A stretch of 64,000 bases of DNA, taken from NCBI RefSeq assembly GCF_034421375.1, contig NZ_CP139779.1, forward strand, positions 1,922,001-1,986,000. Direction: 5' to 3'. Numbering within the stretch: the stretch's first letter is position 1; every line of letters starts with the position of its first letter. The translations under genes were made by a program, and so were the position numbers. Positions 46,299 to 55,538 of the stretch are shown here, in pieces. The stretch comes from Microbacterium invictum (GTDB lineage Bacteria > Actinomycetota > Actinomycetes > Actinomycetales > Microbacteriaceae). The notes beneath the pieces are model-generated. The model was not told the origin of the DNA, made no database searches, and worked only from the letters and a program-made list of their open reading frames with translations.

Positions 46299-46892
46299 TC
46301 AGTGCACGAGGATGCTCAGGCCGATGACGAGGAGCCCGAGGACCGTCGTCGCGATGACGCCCAGCACCCGCCACGGCCAGGTGGCCCCGTTCCGGCGCGC
46401 GTTGAGGTAGCCGATCAGACCGAGGATGACCACACCGCTGCCGAGCGCGAGGAAGTACGCCGTCCATTCGTCCAACACCCCCCAGGTGCCCGTGGCCAGG
46501 AGGAACACGGGGATCAGCATCGCCAGCGCCATTCCGCCGGAGTGGCGGACGCCGTCGCGGATGCCTACGTGCAGTGGCGGTACGGGCCGGCGCGACCTGC
46601 TCGCGACGACGGCGGCGTAGATGTGCGCGAGCCAGAACACGCCCACCGTCCCGGCGACGAACCAGATGACGTCGAGATCGGTCGGCGCCTCGATCTCCGC
46701 GCCGATGAGGGCGGTGACGAGGACGACGCCGTAGATGCCGTGCTCGCCGCTGTAGGCCGACAGCAGCCACCTCGCGCCGCGGGCGCCGGCCACGCGCATC
46801 GCTCCCGTGCCGGGGGGCGTGGTCGCCCCGAGGCCGTCGGCCGCGGGGTCAGGCGCGGGGCGGACGGGCTCGTCTGCGGAGCGGTCGGTCAT
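46299..46892 (-). CDS. Unrecognised integral membrane protein
   Basis: A 197-residue protein with a polar, Pro/Asp-rich N-terminus (about 45 residues) and about five hydrophobic helices, among them [54 protein letters not shown] and [20 protein letters not shown]. The [10 protein letters not shown] segment recurs in uncharacterised actinobacterial membrane proteins. It starts 12 bases after rpe with GGAG 6 nt before the ATG, so it is probably in the priA-fmt-rsmB-rpe operon. Function is unknown. Confidence 0.8.
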   Translation of the reverse strand: MTDRSADEPVRPAPDPAADGLGATTPPGTGAMRVAGARGARWLLSAYSGEHGIYGVVLVTALIGAEIEAPTDLDVIWFVAGTVGVFWLAHIYAAVVASRSRRPVPPLHVGIRDGVRHSGGMALAMLIPVFLLATGTWGVLDEWTAYFLALGSGVVILGLIGYLNARRNGATWPWRVLGVIATTVLGLLVIGLSILVH

Positions 46893-46904
46893 GGCGTACT
46901 CCGA

Positions 46905-47603
46905 TCAGCCTCGGGGATGACGGTGATGGCGGTGCGCTCGGTCGCGGAGCGCGACGATCGCCTGCTCGGGATGCGCCGCGCCGAACACGGCGGAGCCCGC
47001 GACGAAGGTGTCCGCGCCCGCCTCCGCAGCCTGGGCGATGGTGGACTCGCCGATGCCGCCGTCGACCTGGAGCCACACCTCCGATCCTCGCCGCCGGGCC
47101 TCGGCGGCGAGGGCGCGGAGCTTGGGCATGGTGTCGGGCATGAAGGACTGCCCGCCGAATCCCGGTTCGACGGTCATCACCAGGATCTGATCGAACTCGT
47201 CGAGCACGTCGAAGAGCGATTCGACCGGGGTCGCGGGCTTGACCGCCACCCCGGCGCGGGCGCCGACCGCACGCAGGCGGCGCGCGAGGCTCACCGGTTC
47301 CCTGGCCGCCTCGAGATGGAAGGTCACCGACGCGGCGCCGATCTCGGCGTAGCCCGGGGCCCAGCGCTCGGGATCATCGATCATGAGGTGGACATCGAGC
47401 GGGACGGGGCTGGTGTCCTGGATGCGCTCCACCATCTGCGGACCGAACGTCAGGTTCGGGACGAAGTGGTTGTCCATGACGTCGACGTGCACGAAGTCGG
47501 CGGCGGCGATGCGCGCCAGCTCGTCGGCCATGCGGACGAAGTCCGCGGCGAGGATGCTGGGGTTGATCCGCACCGCTGCGGCGGTGTCGTTGTCGGCGTG
47601 CAC
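46905..47603 (-). CDS. rpe: Ribulose-phosphate 3-epimerase
   Basis: Interconverts ribulose 5-phosphate and xylulose 5-phosphate. The 232-residue TIM barrel has INPSILAADFVRM, the metal/catalytic HVDVMDNHFVPNLTFGP, DVHLMIDDPERW, TVEPGFGGQSFMP and the catalytic Asp of QVDGGIGEST. The start is uncertain: GTG 47603 (VHADND) is used, while GTG 47573 (VRINPS) fits the usual family N-terminus nearly as well. It follows rsmB by 47 bases. Confidence 0.93.
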   Translation of the reverse strand: MHADNDTAAAVRINPSILAADFVRMADELARIAAADFVHVDVMDNHFVPNLTFGPQMVERIQDTSPVPLDVHLMIDDPERWAPGYAEIGAASVTFHLEAAREPVSLARRLRAVGARAGVAVKPATPVESLFDVLDEFDQILVMTVEPGFGGQSFMPDTMPKLRALAAEARRRGSEVWLQVDGGIGESTIAQAAEAGADTFVAGSAVFGAAHPEQAIVALRDRAHRHHRHPRG

Positions 47604-47650
47604 CGGACCATTATGTCGGCCTGCCCCCGCAGACCCGCGTCCTGCGCGGG

Positions 47651-49015
47651 TCAGCGCCGCCGGAGCAGCGAGATCGACATCGCGTCGGTGTTGTGCCGGT
47701 GGGGCCACAGCTGCGCACGCCCCGAGCCGTCGGCCTGCGGGACGAGAGCAGGATCGGTCACGCAGAACGCCGTGACGACGGCGCGCGCATCGAGTTCTTC
47801 GACCTCGGCGTCGCGGTCGCGCAGCACGTCGGCGACGACGCCGGCGGTCTCGGCGAGGTGGGGCGAGCAGGTGACGTAGGCCACCAGACCCCCGGGCACG
47901 AGCCCGTCGATCGCTGCGTTCAACAGGCCCCGCTGCAGGTCGACGAGGTCGGCGACGTCGGCGGGCGTCTTCCGCCAGCGGGCCTCGGGGCGCCTGCGGA
48001 GGGCGCCGAGCCCCGTGCATGGGGCGTCGACGAGGATGCGGTCGTACCCGCCGGCCCGCGCTCGGACACGCCCGTCCTCCTCGCTGACGGGAACCTCGAG
48101 AGGCACGCCCGCGATCGACTGCCGCACCAGTCCCGCACGCGCGGGATTGATCTCGTTGGCCTCCAGCCGTGCATCGGCGGCGAGGGCTTCGGCGGCGAGG
48201 ATCGCCGTCTTCCCGCCGGGAGCGGCGCACAGGTCGAGCCAGCGCTCCCCCGCCTGTGCCGGCCGAGCACGGGTGAGCGCGAGGGCGGCGATCTGCGATC
48301 CCTCGTCCTGCACTCGGATGCGGCCGCCTGATTCGGTGACCTGCGTCTCCGGGTCCCCACCGGGCGAACGGAAGCCGAGAGGGGAGAAATCGGTTCGTCG
48401 CGCGTCGTTCGGGACGTCGGCGAGGCCCGGAAGGGCGGCGAAGGTCACACGCGGTGAGGCGTTGTCGGCCTGGAGGAGGTCGTCGAGCTCGTCCGCGCGG
48501 CCCTCGGCGGCCAGGGCCCGGCGGAAGGCGCGCACGACCCAGACCGGGTGAGACGTGAGAAGTCCCAGCCGCTCGTCGTCCGAGCGGGCGGTCTTGCCGA
48601 CCCGGGTCATCCACTCCCCCGGGGTGTCGCGCGAGATCCGCCGGAGCACCGCGTTGGCGAAGCCGCCGGCGCTCCGGCCCGCGCTGCGGCGGGCCAGCTC
48701 GACGGACTCGTTGACGGCGGCGTGGGAGGCGACACGCGTCGACAGCAGCTGATGGACCCCCAGTCGCACAGCGTCCAGGACGGGCGGGTCGATCAGGTCG
48801 ACCGTGCGATCGGCGGCGAGAGAGATGACGGCGTCGTAGGTGTTCTCACGGCGGAGCGTCCCATAGGTGAGCTCGGTCGCGAGCGCCGCGTCGGCGCTGT
48901 CGAGCCCGGCCCGGCGGATCGCCGTGGGCAGCAGCAGATTGGCGTAGGCGTCGGAGTCGTGGACCGCGCGGATCGTCTCGAACGCCACGAGCCGGGCGGG
49001 ATTCATCGCGCTCAT
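47651..49015 (-). CDS. rsmB: 16S rRNA (cytosine-967-C5)-methyltransferase
   Basis: Methylates C967 of 16S rRNA. The 454-residue protein has an N-terminal NusB-like RNA-binding domain (ARLVAFETIRAVHDSDAYAN, ATELTYGTLRRENTYD) and a C-terminal Rossmann methyltransferase with LDLCAAPGGKTAILAAEAL (SAM loop), motif IV cysteine in DAPCTGLGALRRRPEARW and the catalytic cysteine in YVTCSPHLAETAGVV. ATG 49015 overlaps the fmt stop (ATGA). Confidence 0.95.
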   Translation of the reverse strand: MSAMNPARLVAFETIRAVHDSDAYANLLLPTAIRRAGLDSADAALATELTYGTLRRENTYDAVISLAADRTVDLIDPPVLDAVRLGVHQLLSTRVASHAAVNESVELARRSAGRSAGGFANAVLRRISRDTPGEWMTRVGKTARSDDERLGLLTSHPVWVVRAFRRALAAEGRADELDDLLQADNASPRVTFAALPGLADVPNDARRTDFSPLGFRSPGGDPETQVTESGGRIRVQDEGSQIAALALTRARPAQAGERWLDLCAAPGGKTAILAAEALAADARLEANEINPARAGLVRQSIAGVPLEVPVSEEDGRVRARAGGYDRILVDAPCTGLGALRRRPEARWRKTPADVADLVDLQRGLLNAAIDGLVPGGLVAYVTCSPHLAETAGVVADVLRDRDAEVEELDARAVVTAFCVTDPALVPQADGSGRAQLWPHRHNTDAMSISLLRRR

Positions 49016-49935
49016 GATCCGAGCACCAGCGCATTCTGACGCAGCCCGCGGAACCAGTCTCCGGCGTCCATCGGCCCGCGCCCCGCGGGTTGGACCCGCT
49101 CGAGCGCGACGGGCTCGGTGGCCGTTCCGACCACGACGGTTCGCGCATGCAGGCCGAGACGCCCCGGCGGCAGAGCAGGCGCTTCGGGAGCGGCGGCACG
49201 GGCCCGCAAGACTTTCAGCCGGCCACCGTCGAGGGTGGTGTGGGCTCCCGGCTCGGGAGTGACGCCCCGGAACCGGTGGAGGACCTCGTCTCGGGGGGCA
49301 TTCCACTCCAGGCGGCCGTCGTCATCGCCGAGCTTGGGGGCGAAGGACGGAGCACCCACCTGCGGACGGGCCACCGCCGACCCGTCGGCGATCGCGTCGA
49401 CGACGTCGCGCAGCAGGAGGGCGCCTCGCTCGGCGAGGAGGTCGAGCACCTCCCCCGCAGTGGCGTCTGCCGGGGTGGGGAGCACCACCTCGTCGAACAC
49501 GTCGCCGGCGTCGAGCTCGGCGACGAGTCGGAAGACGCTCGCGGCGATCTCGAAGTCTCCCGCGATCAGTCCGTGCTGCACGGGGGCGGCGCCCCGCCAG
49601 CGCGGCAGCCTCGAGAAGTGGAGATTGATCCACCCGTGGCGCGGCGTCGACAGCAGGGGCTCGCGGACGAGACCGCCGTAGGCGACGATGACCCCGAGGT
49701 CGGGGCGGACGGCGGCGATGGCGGACGTCGCCGCCTCATTCAACCGGCCGGCCTTGACGATGGGCAGGCCGAGCTCCGTCGCGGCGGCGGCGACCGGTGA
49801 CGGGGTCAGCACGCGCTTACGCCCCAAGGGTGCGTCTTCGCGCGTCACGACGGTCACGATGTCGTGGGATGACGCATGCAGCGCGCGAAGCGACGGCACA
49901 GCCGGTGCGGGGGTGCCGGCGAAGACGAGACGCAT
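49012..49935 (-). CDS. fmt: Methionyl-tRNA formyltransferase
   Basis: Formylates initiator Met-tRNA with 10-formyl-THF. The 307-residue protein opens MRLVFAGTPAPAVPSL, has the catalytic region WINLHFSRLPRWRGAAPVQ (Asn and His of the active site) and the AELDAGDVFDE Asp, then a C-terminal OB-like domain starting at DGGRLKVLRA. ATG 49935 is preferred over GTG 49947; GAGAG lies 5 nt upstream. It starts 8 bases after priA ends. Confidence 0.95.
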   Translation of the reverse strand: MRLVFAGTPAPAVPSLRALHASSHDIVTVVTREDAPLGRKRVLTPSPVAAAATELGLPIVKAGRLNEAATSAIAAVRPDLGVIVAYGGLVREPLLSTPRHGWINLHFSRLPRWRGAAPVQHGLIAGDFEIAASVFRLVAELDAGDVFDEVVLPTPADATAGEVLDLLAERGALLLRDVVDAIADGSAVARPQVGAPSFAPKLGDDDGRLEWNAPRDEVLHRFRGVTPEPGAHTTLDGGRLKVLRARAAAPEAPALPPGRLGLHARTVVVGTATEPVALERVQPAGRGPMDAGDWFRGLRQNALVLGS

Positions 49936-49943
49936 GGGGGCTC

Positions 49944-51929
49944 TCACAGGTCGAGGTCGGGCAGATCCACCCGCACTCTGAGTGTAGGCGGCGTACCGGT
50001 GGACGCCGGGGCGCGTCCCCGGGATCGCCGGGTGCGGAGCGCGGCCGCGACGACGGAGGAGCGGAGCGACGCGGCGACGTCTGCACCCAGGCGATAGTCG
50101 AAGCGGACCAGTGCCCGCATCCCGCCCTCCGGGCGGGATGCGGGGCCCAGGACGCTGTCGTCATCGAGAGCCGGGACGGCCTCGCGCAACGCCGCGACGG
50201 CCGTCTCGACGCTCGGCGCATCGCCGTCGACCGCCGCAACGCGTACCGCGGGAGGCATGCGCAGCGGTGCGCGCGAGGCCAGTTCGGCGCGGGCGTACGC
50301 CGACTGCGACCAGGTGGCCAGAGCCCGGGCAACGGAGCCGGTCACCCCGACCAGATGCACCGGAGCGTCGGGGGCGGCGAGGGCCGCGGCGTTGGACCAC
50401 CATCGAAGGGCGGCTTCGCCGATCCGCAGATCGTCCGACAGCAGCATCCGCTCGCCGTCGAGGAGCACCACCGCGCGATATCCCCCCTCGGCCGGGGGCT
50501 CGGCGCCGCGGGTGGCGATCACCAGCGCAGGGGTCGCGGGCACGCCCTCTACCTGATGACCGCCGTCGGAGACGATGATGCGCACGCCGGGGAAGGCCCG
50601 GCCGAGCTCCTCGGCGGTGCGCTCGCTGCCCGACGACGCCAGGCGCACCTTCTCGGAGCCGCAGTGCACGCAGGTCCAGCCGCGCGCTGCGCGCGCGCAC
50701 CAGGAGCATTCGGGCACGGCACCGATACTCCGCGCGCGAAGAGGTCCCTCGCAGTGACGGCACCGCGCGGGACGACGGCACTCGGCGCACACCAGCACCG
50801 GGGCGTACCCGGGCCGCGCGACCTGGACGAGGACGGGCCCCTCGGCGAGGGCGTCTCGAGCAGCCCGGAACGCGGTCGACGGGATGCGCACTCCGCGGCG
50901 CTCCCCCTCCTGGGTGGCGCTCAGCACCACCCGGGGTGAGCGGCGCCTCGCCGCGGGGATGTCGCGGACGAAGCCGAGCTGCACCAGCCTCTCCACATCG
51001 GTCGTGCGCGTGTGACCGGCGAACAGCAGGGCGCAGCCGTCGAGCTCCTGCCGGATGAGGGCCGCGTCGCGGGCGTGGACCCCCGGAGACAGCGGTTCGG
51101 TCAGAAGGGGATCTCCGTCGTCCCAGATCGCGACGAGTCCGACGCGGTGGACCGGGGCGTAGACGGCCGACCGGTTGCCGACGACGATGCAGGGGGTGTC
51201 GGCGAGCATCCGCAGGAAGCCGGCGTACCGCACGGGGCCGGATCGACGCGCGTCGTCGCGGACGATCGCCGCGTCGTCCACACGGGCGGCGAGGGCCCGC
51301 TCGATCTGCGCCTGGTCGCGGTGGTCGGGGACGACCACGACGGCGCTCCTGCCCGCCGCGAGCGTGTCCACCGCCGCGGCCGCCAGCAGATCCGCCCACC
51401 CGCCGACCTCGCCCGCCGAGGTCAGGACCGGGTGAGGCGGAGCGTCGACAGCGAGGCGCTCGGCCGCACGGATCGCCTCCCTGAGTCCCGGAAACGCCCC
51501 GAGCGTCGCGCGGGCGTGCTCCGCAGCGTCGCCCGAGACGATCGTCGGCACCGCCCCCTCGCCCGCGAGCCACGCCTTCTCGGCACGCACCATGCGCTTG
51601 GGGATCACCAGGCGCAGGATGTCGGAGGCCGACCCCGCCGCGCGGTCCGCCGCCCGTCGTGCGAGGCGATACAGTCCCTCGGGCAGCACCGGCACCGACG
51701 AGACGACGGTGTCGATCTCGGAGAGAGGTCGCTCGCCGACATCCGGCTCATTGTCGACCTCGACCACGTAGGCGTCGACGACGCGCCCGGCGCTGCGGAG
51801 CGGAACCTTGATGCGGATGCCCGCAGCGACCTCGCCGGCGAGGGCCGGCGGCACGGCGTAGTCGAACAGGCGGTCCAGCTGCGGCAGCGGGGAGTCGATG
51901 AGCACTCGCACCACCCGCACCCCGCTCAT
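49944..51929 (-). CDS. priA: PriA-like primosomal protein N' without intact Walker motifs
   Basis: Replication-restart protein homologue, 661 residues. The N-terminal 3'-DNA-binding region (VRVLIDSPLPQLDRLFDYAV) and the zinc-binding cysteines in the helicase core (CAECRRPARCRHCEGP, CSWCARA, CVHCGSEK) are present. The Walker A loop expected near the helicase start is absent (VLTSAGEVGGWADLL instead of a GxGKT loop), and the DEEH motif reads IWDDGDPLL. Actinobacterial PriA is known to lack these, so helicase activity is doubtful and a structural or loader role is likely. ATG 51929 has GGGAGGGG upstream. Confidence 0.92.
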   Translation of the reverse strand: MSGVRVVRVLIDSPLPQLDRLFDYAVPPALAGEVAAGIRIKVPLRSAGRVVDAYVVEVDNEPDVGERPLSEIDTVVSSVPVLPEGLYRLARRAADRAAGSASDILRLVIPKRMVRAEKAWLAGEGAVPTIVSGDAAEHARATLGAFPGLREAIRAAERLAVDAPPHPVLTSAGEVGGWADLLAAAAVDTLAAGRSAVVVVPDHRDQAQIERALAARVDDAAIVRDDARRSGPVRYAGFLRMLADTPCIVVGNRSAVYAPVHRVGLVAIWDDGDPLLTEPLSPGVHARDAALIRQELDGCALLFAGHTRTTDVERLVQLGFVRDIPAARRRSPRVVLSATQEGERRGVRIPSTAFRAARDALAEGPVLVQVARPGYAPVLVCAECRRPARCRHCEGPLRARSIGAVPECSWCARAARGWTCVHCGSEKVRLASSGSERTAEELGRAFPGVRIIVSDGGHQVEGVPATPALVIATRGAEPPAEGGYRAVVLLDGERMLLSDDLRIGEAALRWWSNAAALAAPDAPVHLVGVTGSVARALATWSQSAYARAELASRAPLRMPPAVRVAAVDGDAPSVETAVAALREAVPALDDDSVLGPASRPEGGMRALVRFDYRLGADVAASLRSSVVAAALRTRRSRGRAPASTGTPPTLRVRVDLPDLDL

Positions 51930-51960
51930 GGGCGCTGATCCCCTCCCGGGAGGGAGGCGG

Positions 51961-53154
<1,194 letters not shown>

Positions 53155-53189
53155 CGATGCTCCAGATCTCGCGGGGACGGGCACAAGTA

Positions 53190-53220
53190 TGCCCGGGGTG
53201 GCCGACAGCCACCCCGGGCA
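53190..53220 (-). terminator. Strong hairpin between rpoZ and metK
   Basis: TGCCCGGGGTGGC (53190-53202) pairs with GCCACCCCGGGCA (53208-53220), a perfect 13-bp stem with a 5-nt loop, but only ATACTTGT follows on the transcribed strand. It may be a partial terminator or an attenuator ahead of metK. Confidence 0.6.
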
Positions 53221-53236
53221 GGGACGCGGGGACGAC

Positions 53237-53491
53237 TTACTCGGCGGCCCGCAGGCGCAGCTTGTCTTCGTTGATCTCGTGAAGGGCGATCGTCAGCGGC
53301 TTGTCCTCGACCGTGGAGTCCACGAGCGGACCGACGTTGTCGAAGAGGTTTCCCTCGTGCAGATCCGAGTAGTAGTCGTTGATCTGACGCGCGCGGCGGG
53401 CGGCGTAGATGACGAGCTGGTACTTCGAGTCGACCTTCTCGAGAAGGCTGTCGATGGGGGGCTCGATGATGCCCTGGTTGGTTCCGGCCAT
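53237..53491 (-). CDS. rpoZ: RNA polymerase omega subunit
   Basis: Small subunit that helps assemble RNA polymerase. The 84-residue protein has [20 protein letters not shown] and [17 protein letters not shown], as in actinobacterial omega. ATG 53491 follows CCAGGAGGTTCAGCC. In most actinobacteria it directly follows gmk; here six genes intervene. Confidence 0.95.
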   Translation of the reverse strand: MAGTNQGIIEPPIDSLLEKVDSKYQLVIYAARRARQINDYYSDLHEGNLFDNVGPLVDSTVEDKPLTIALHEINEDKLRLRAAE

Positions 53492-53575
53492 GGCTGAACC
53501 TCCTGGTTCGAAAGGATGTCGGCGGAGAAGTCCTGAGGCGCGGGGCGGTCGGCCGAGCCGCGCCATCCACCCATT

Positions 53576-54184
53576 CTACAGGTCCGCGCGCCTGCTCAGC
53601 AGTTGACGGCGCGAGCTGATCACCCCGGTGTCGAATCCGGCGAGGTGGAGCCCTCCGTGGAACCGCGCGTGCTCGATCTTCACGCACCGGTCCATGACGA
53701 CCGACAGGCCGGCGTCCTCGGCGATGGCCGCGGCACCCTCGTGCCAGGAGCCGAGTTGCAGCCACAGTGTCTTCGCACCGGCGGCCACCGCTTCGGCCGC
53801 GACCCCCGGCAGATCGTCATGGCGGCGGAAGACGTCGACGAGGTCGGGCGCGACCGGAAGGTCGGCGAGCGAGGCGTAGGCCGGCCGGCCGAGGATGGTG
53901 TCGGCGCGGGGGTTGACGAAGTACACGTCGTAGGGCGCGCTGCCCAACAGGTAGGAGGCGACGAAGTAACTCGCCCGCGCCGGGTTGTCCGAGGCGCCGA
54001 CGATCGCGATGGAGCGGGTCCGGCGCAGGATCTCGAAGCGCTCCTGCGCCCCGGGGCCCTGCCAGGTGCGACCCGGTGTCGGCGCGGAGGGCAACGCGCA
54101 GAAGGCGCCGTCGGCCGTGGCCGGAGTATCCAGGGGCTCGGCGGTCTCGCGGGCGGCGGGCAGGGCGCAGGACGCGTCGGTCAT
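53576..54184 (-). CDS. CoA-binding domain protein
   Basis: A 202-residue protein with a CoA-binding Rossmann domain (YccU/HcgF-like): SIAIVGASDNPARASYFVA, YDVYFVNPRADTILGRPAYA, DLVDVFRRHDDLPGVAAEAV and LWLQLGSWHEGAAAIAEDAG followed by VVMDRCVKIEH. The last segment contains the conserved Cys of the family. The unusual N-terminal ~50 residues have two Cys-Ala-Leu-Pro repeats (CALPAA, CALPSA). Its role is unknown; an ATGA overlap with metY suggests a link to sulfur or acyl-CoA metabolism. Confidence 0.85.
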   Translation of the reverse strand: MTDASCALPAARETAEPLDTPATADGAFCALPSAPTPGRTWQGPGAQERFEILRRTRSIAIVGASDNPARASYFVASYLLGSAPYDVYFVNPRADTILGRPAYASLADLPVAPDLVDVFRRHDDLPGVAAEAVAAGAKTLWLQLGSWHEGAAAIAEDAGLSVVMDRCVKIEHARFHGGLHLAGFDTGVISSRRQLLSRRADL

Positions 54185-55512
54185 CGGGTCGCTCCCGTCG
54201 CGATGGTGAGGGCCTGATCGAGGTCCCACAGGATGTCTTCGGGGTCTTCGAGCCCGACCGAGATGCGCACCAGGTCGGCGGGGACGCCGGCGGCGCTGAG
54301 CTGCTCGGCGCTCAACTGCTGATGGGTCGTGGACGCGGGATGGATGACGAGGGTCCGCGCGTCGCCGATGTTGGCGAGGTGCGAGGCGAGCTGGAGCGCG
54401 TCGATGAATCGCTCCCCCGCTGCGCGCGCCGCATCGGGGTCGATCTCGCCCGTGGAACCCGCCGGACGGATGCCGAAGGCGAACACCGAACCGGGGCCGA
54501 GCGGCAGGTACCGCCGCGCCCGGTCGTGGTGGGGGTGCTCGGGGAGCCCGGCCCACGTGACGTACGACACCCGGGGGTCTTCCTTCAGCCACTCGGCGAC
54601 GATGCGCGCGCCGGCCAGGTGCGCGTCGATGCGCTGCGGCAGGGTCTCGACCCCCTGGAGGAGCTGGAAGGCCGACTGAGGGCTCAGGGCCGGACCGATG
54701 TCACGCAGCTGCTCGCTGCGGAGCTTGGTGAGGAAGCCGTACTCGCCGAAGTTGTCCCACCACCGGATGCCCCCGTACGAGGCCACCGGCTCGGTCATCT
54801 GCGGGAACTTGCCATTGCCCCAGTCGAAGCTGCCCCTCTCGATCACCACCCCGCCGAGGGTCGTGCCGTGCCCGCCGAGGAACTTCGTGACCGAGTGGAT
54901 GACGATGTCGGCCCCGTGCTCCAGCGGGCGCGCCAGGTAGGGCGTCGCGAGCGTGGAGTCGACCACGAGAGGGATGCCCGCGGCGTGCGCGACCTCGGCG
55001 AGGCCCTCGATGTCGGCGATGGAGCCCGAGGGGTTTCCGATCGTCTCGACGTAGAGCACCTTGGTCTCGGGCCGGATCGCGGCGGCGTAGTCGGCCGGCT
55101 CGGTCGAGGCGACGAAGGTGGTCTCCACGCCGAAGCGCCGGAGCGTGACATCCAGCTGCGTGACCGTGCCGCCGTACAGCTGCGCCGACGCGACGACGTG
55201 ATCGCCCGCGCCGACGAGGGCGGCGAAGGTGATGAACTCCGCGCTCATGCCCGACGCCGTCGCCACCGCGCCGATGCCCCCCTCCAGCGAGGCCAGGCGC
55301 TCCTCGAGCGCCGCGACCGTGGGGTTGCCGATGCGCGAGTAGATGTTGCCGTACTTCTGCAGGGCGAAGAGGTTCGCGGCATCCTTCGCACCCTCGAAGA
55401 CGAACGAGGTGCTCTGGTAGATCGGAACGGCACGGGCGCCGGTGGCGGCGTCGGGCGTGCCGCCGGCGTGGAGCGCGCGGGTGCGGAAGCCGAAGCGGTG
55501 GTCGTCGGTCAT
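54181..55512 (-). CDS. metY: O-acetylhomoserine sulfhydrylase / aminocarboxypropyltransferase
   Basis: PLP enzyme that makes homocysteine from O-acetylhomoserine and sulfide. The 443-residue protein has the Cys/Met-metabolism fold with YGNIYSRIGNPTVAALEERL, SGMSAEFITFAALVGAGDH, the PLP lysine in IHSVTKFLGGHGTTLGG and the family C-terminus VRISVGLEDPEDILWDL. Length and FGFRTRALHAGG favour MetY over MetB or MetZ. The acetyltransferase metX, often adjacent, is not here. It lies 26 bases after acs and overlaps the CoA-binding gene (ATGA). Confidence 0.93.
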   Translation of the reverse strand: MTDDHRFGFRTRALHAGGTPDAATGARAVPIYQSTSFVFEGAKDAANLFALQKYGNIYSRIGNPTVAALEERLASLEGGIGAVATASGMSAEFITFAALVGAGDHVVASAQLYGGTVTQLDVTLRRFGVETTFVASTEPADYAAAIRPETKVLYVETIGNPSGSIADIEGLAEVAHAAGIPLVVDSTLATPYLARPLEHGADIVIHSVTKFLGGHGTTLGGVVIERGSFDWGNGKFPQMTEPVASYGGIRWWDNFGEYGFLTKLRSEQLRDIGPALSPQSAFQLLQGVETLPQRIDAHLAGARIVAEWLKEDPRVSYVTWAGLPEHPHHDRARRYLPLGPGSVFAFGIRPAGSTGEIDPDAARAAGERFIDALQLASHLANIGDARTLVIHPASTTHQQLSAEQLSAAGVPADLVRISVGLEDPEDILWDLDQALTIATGATR

Positions 55513-55538
55513 GGGTCCTTTTCCTGGGGGGCGGCGGG

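Noticed and set aside
53155..53236. SAM riboswitch upstream of metK
   Set aside because: The 82-base gap has only a simple hairpin and no multi-helix SAM aptamer core.
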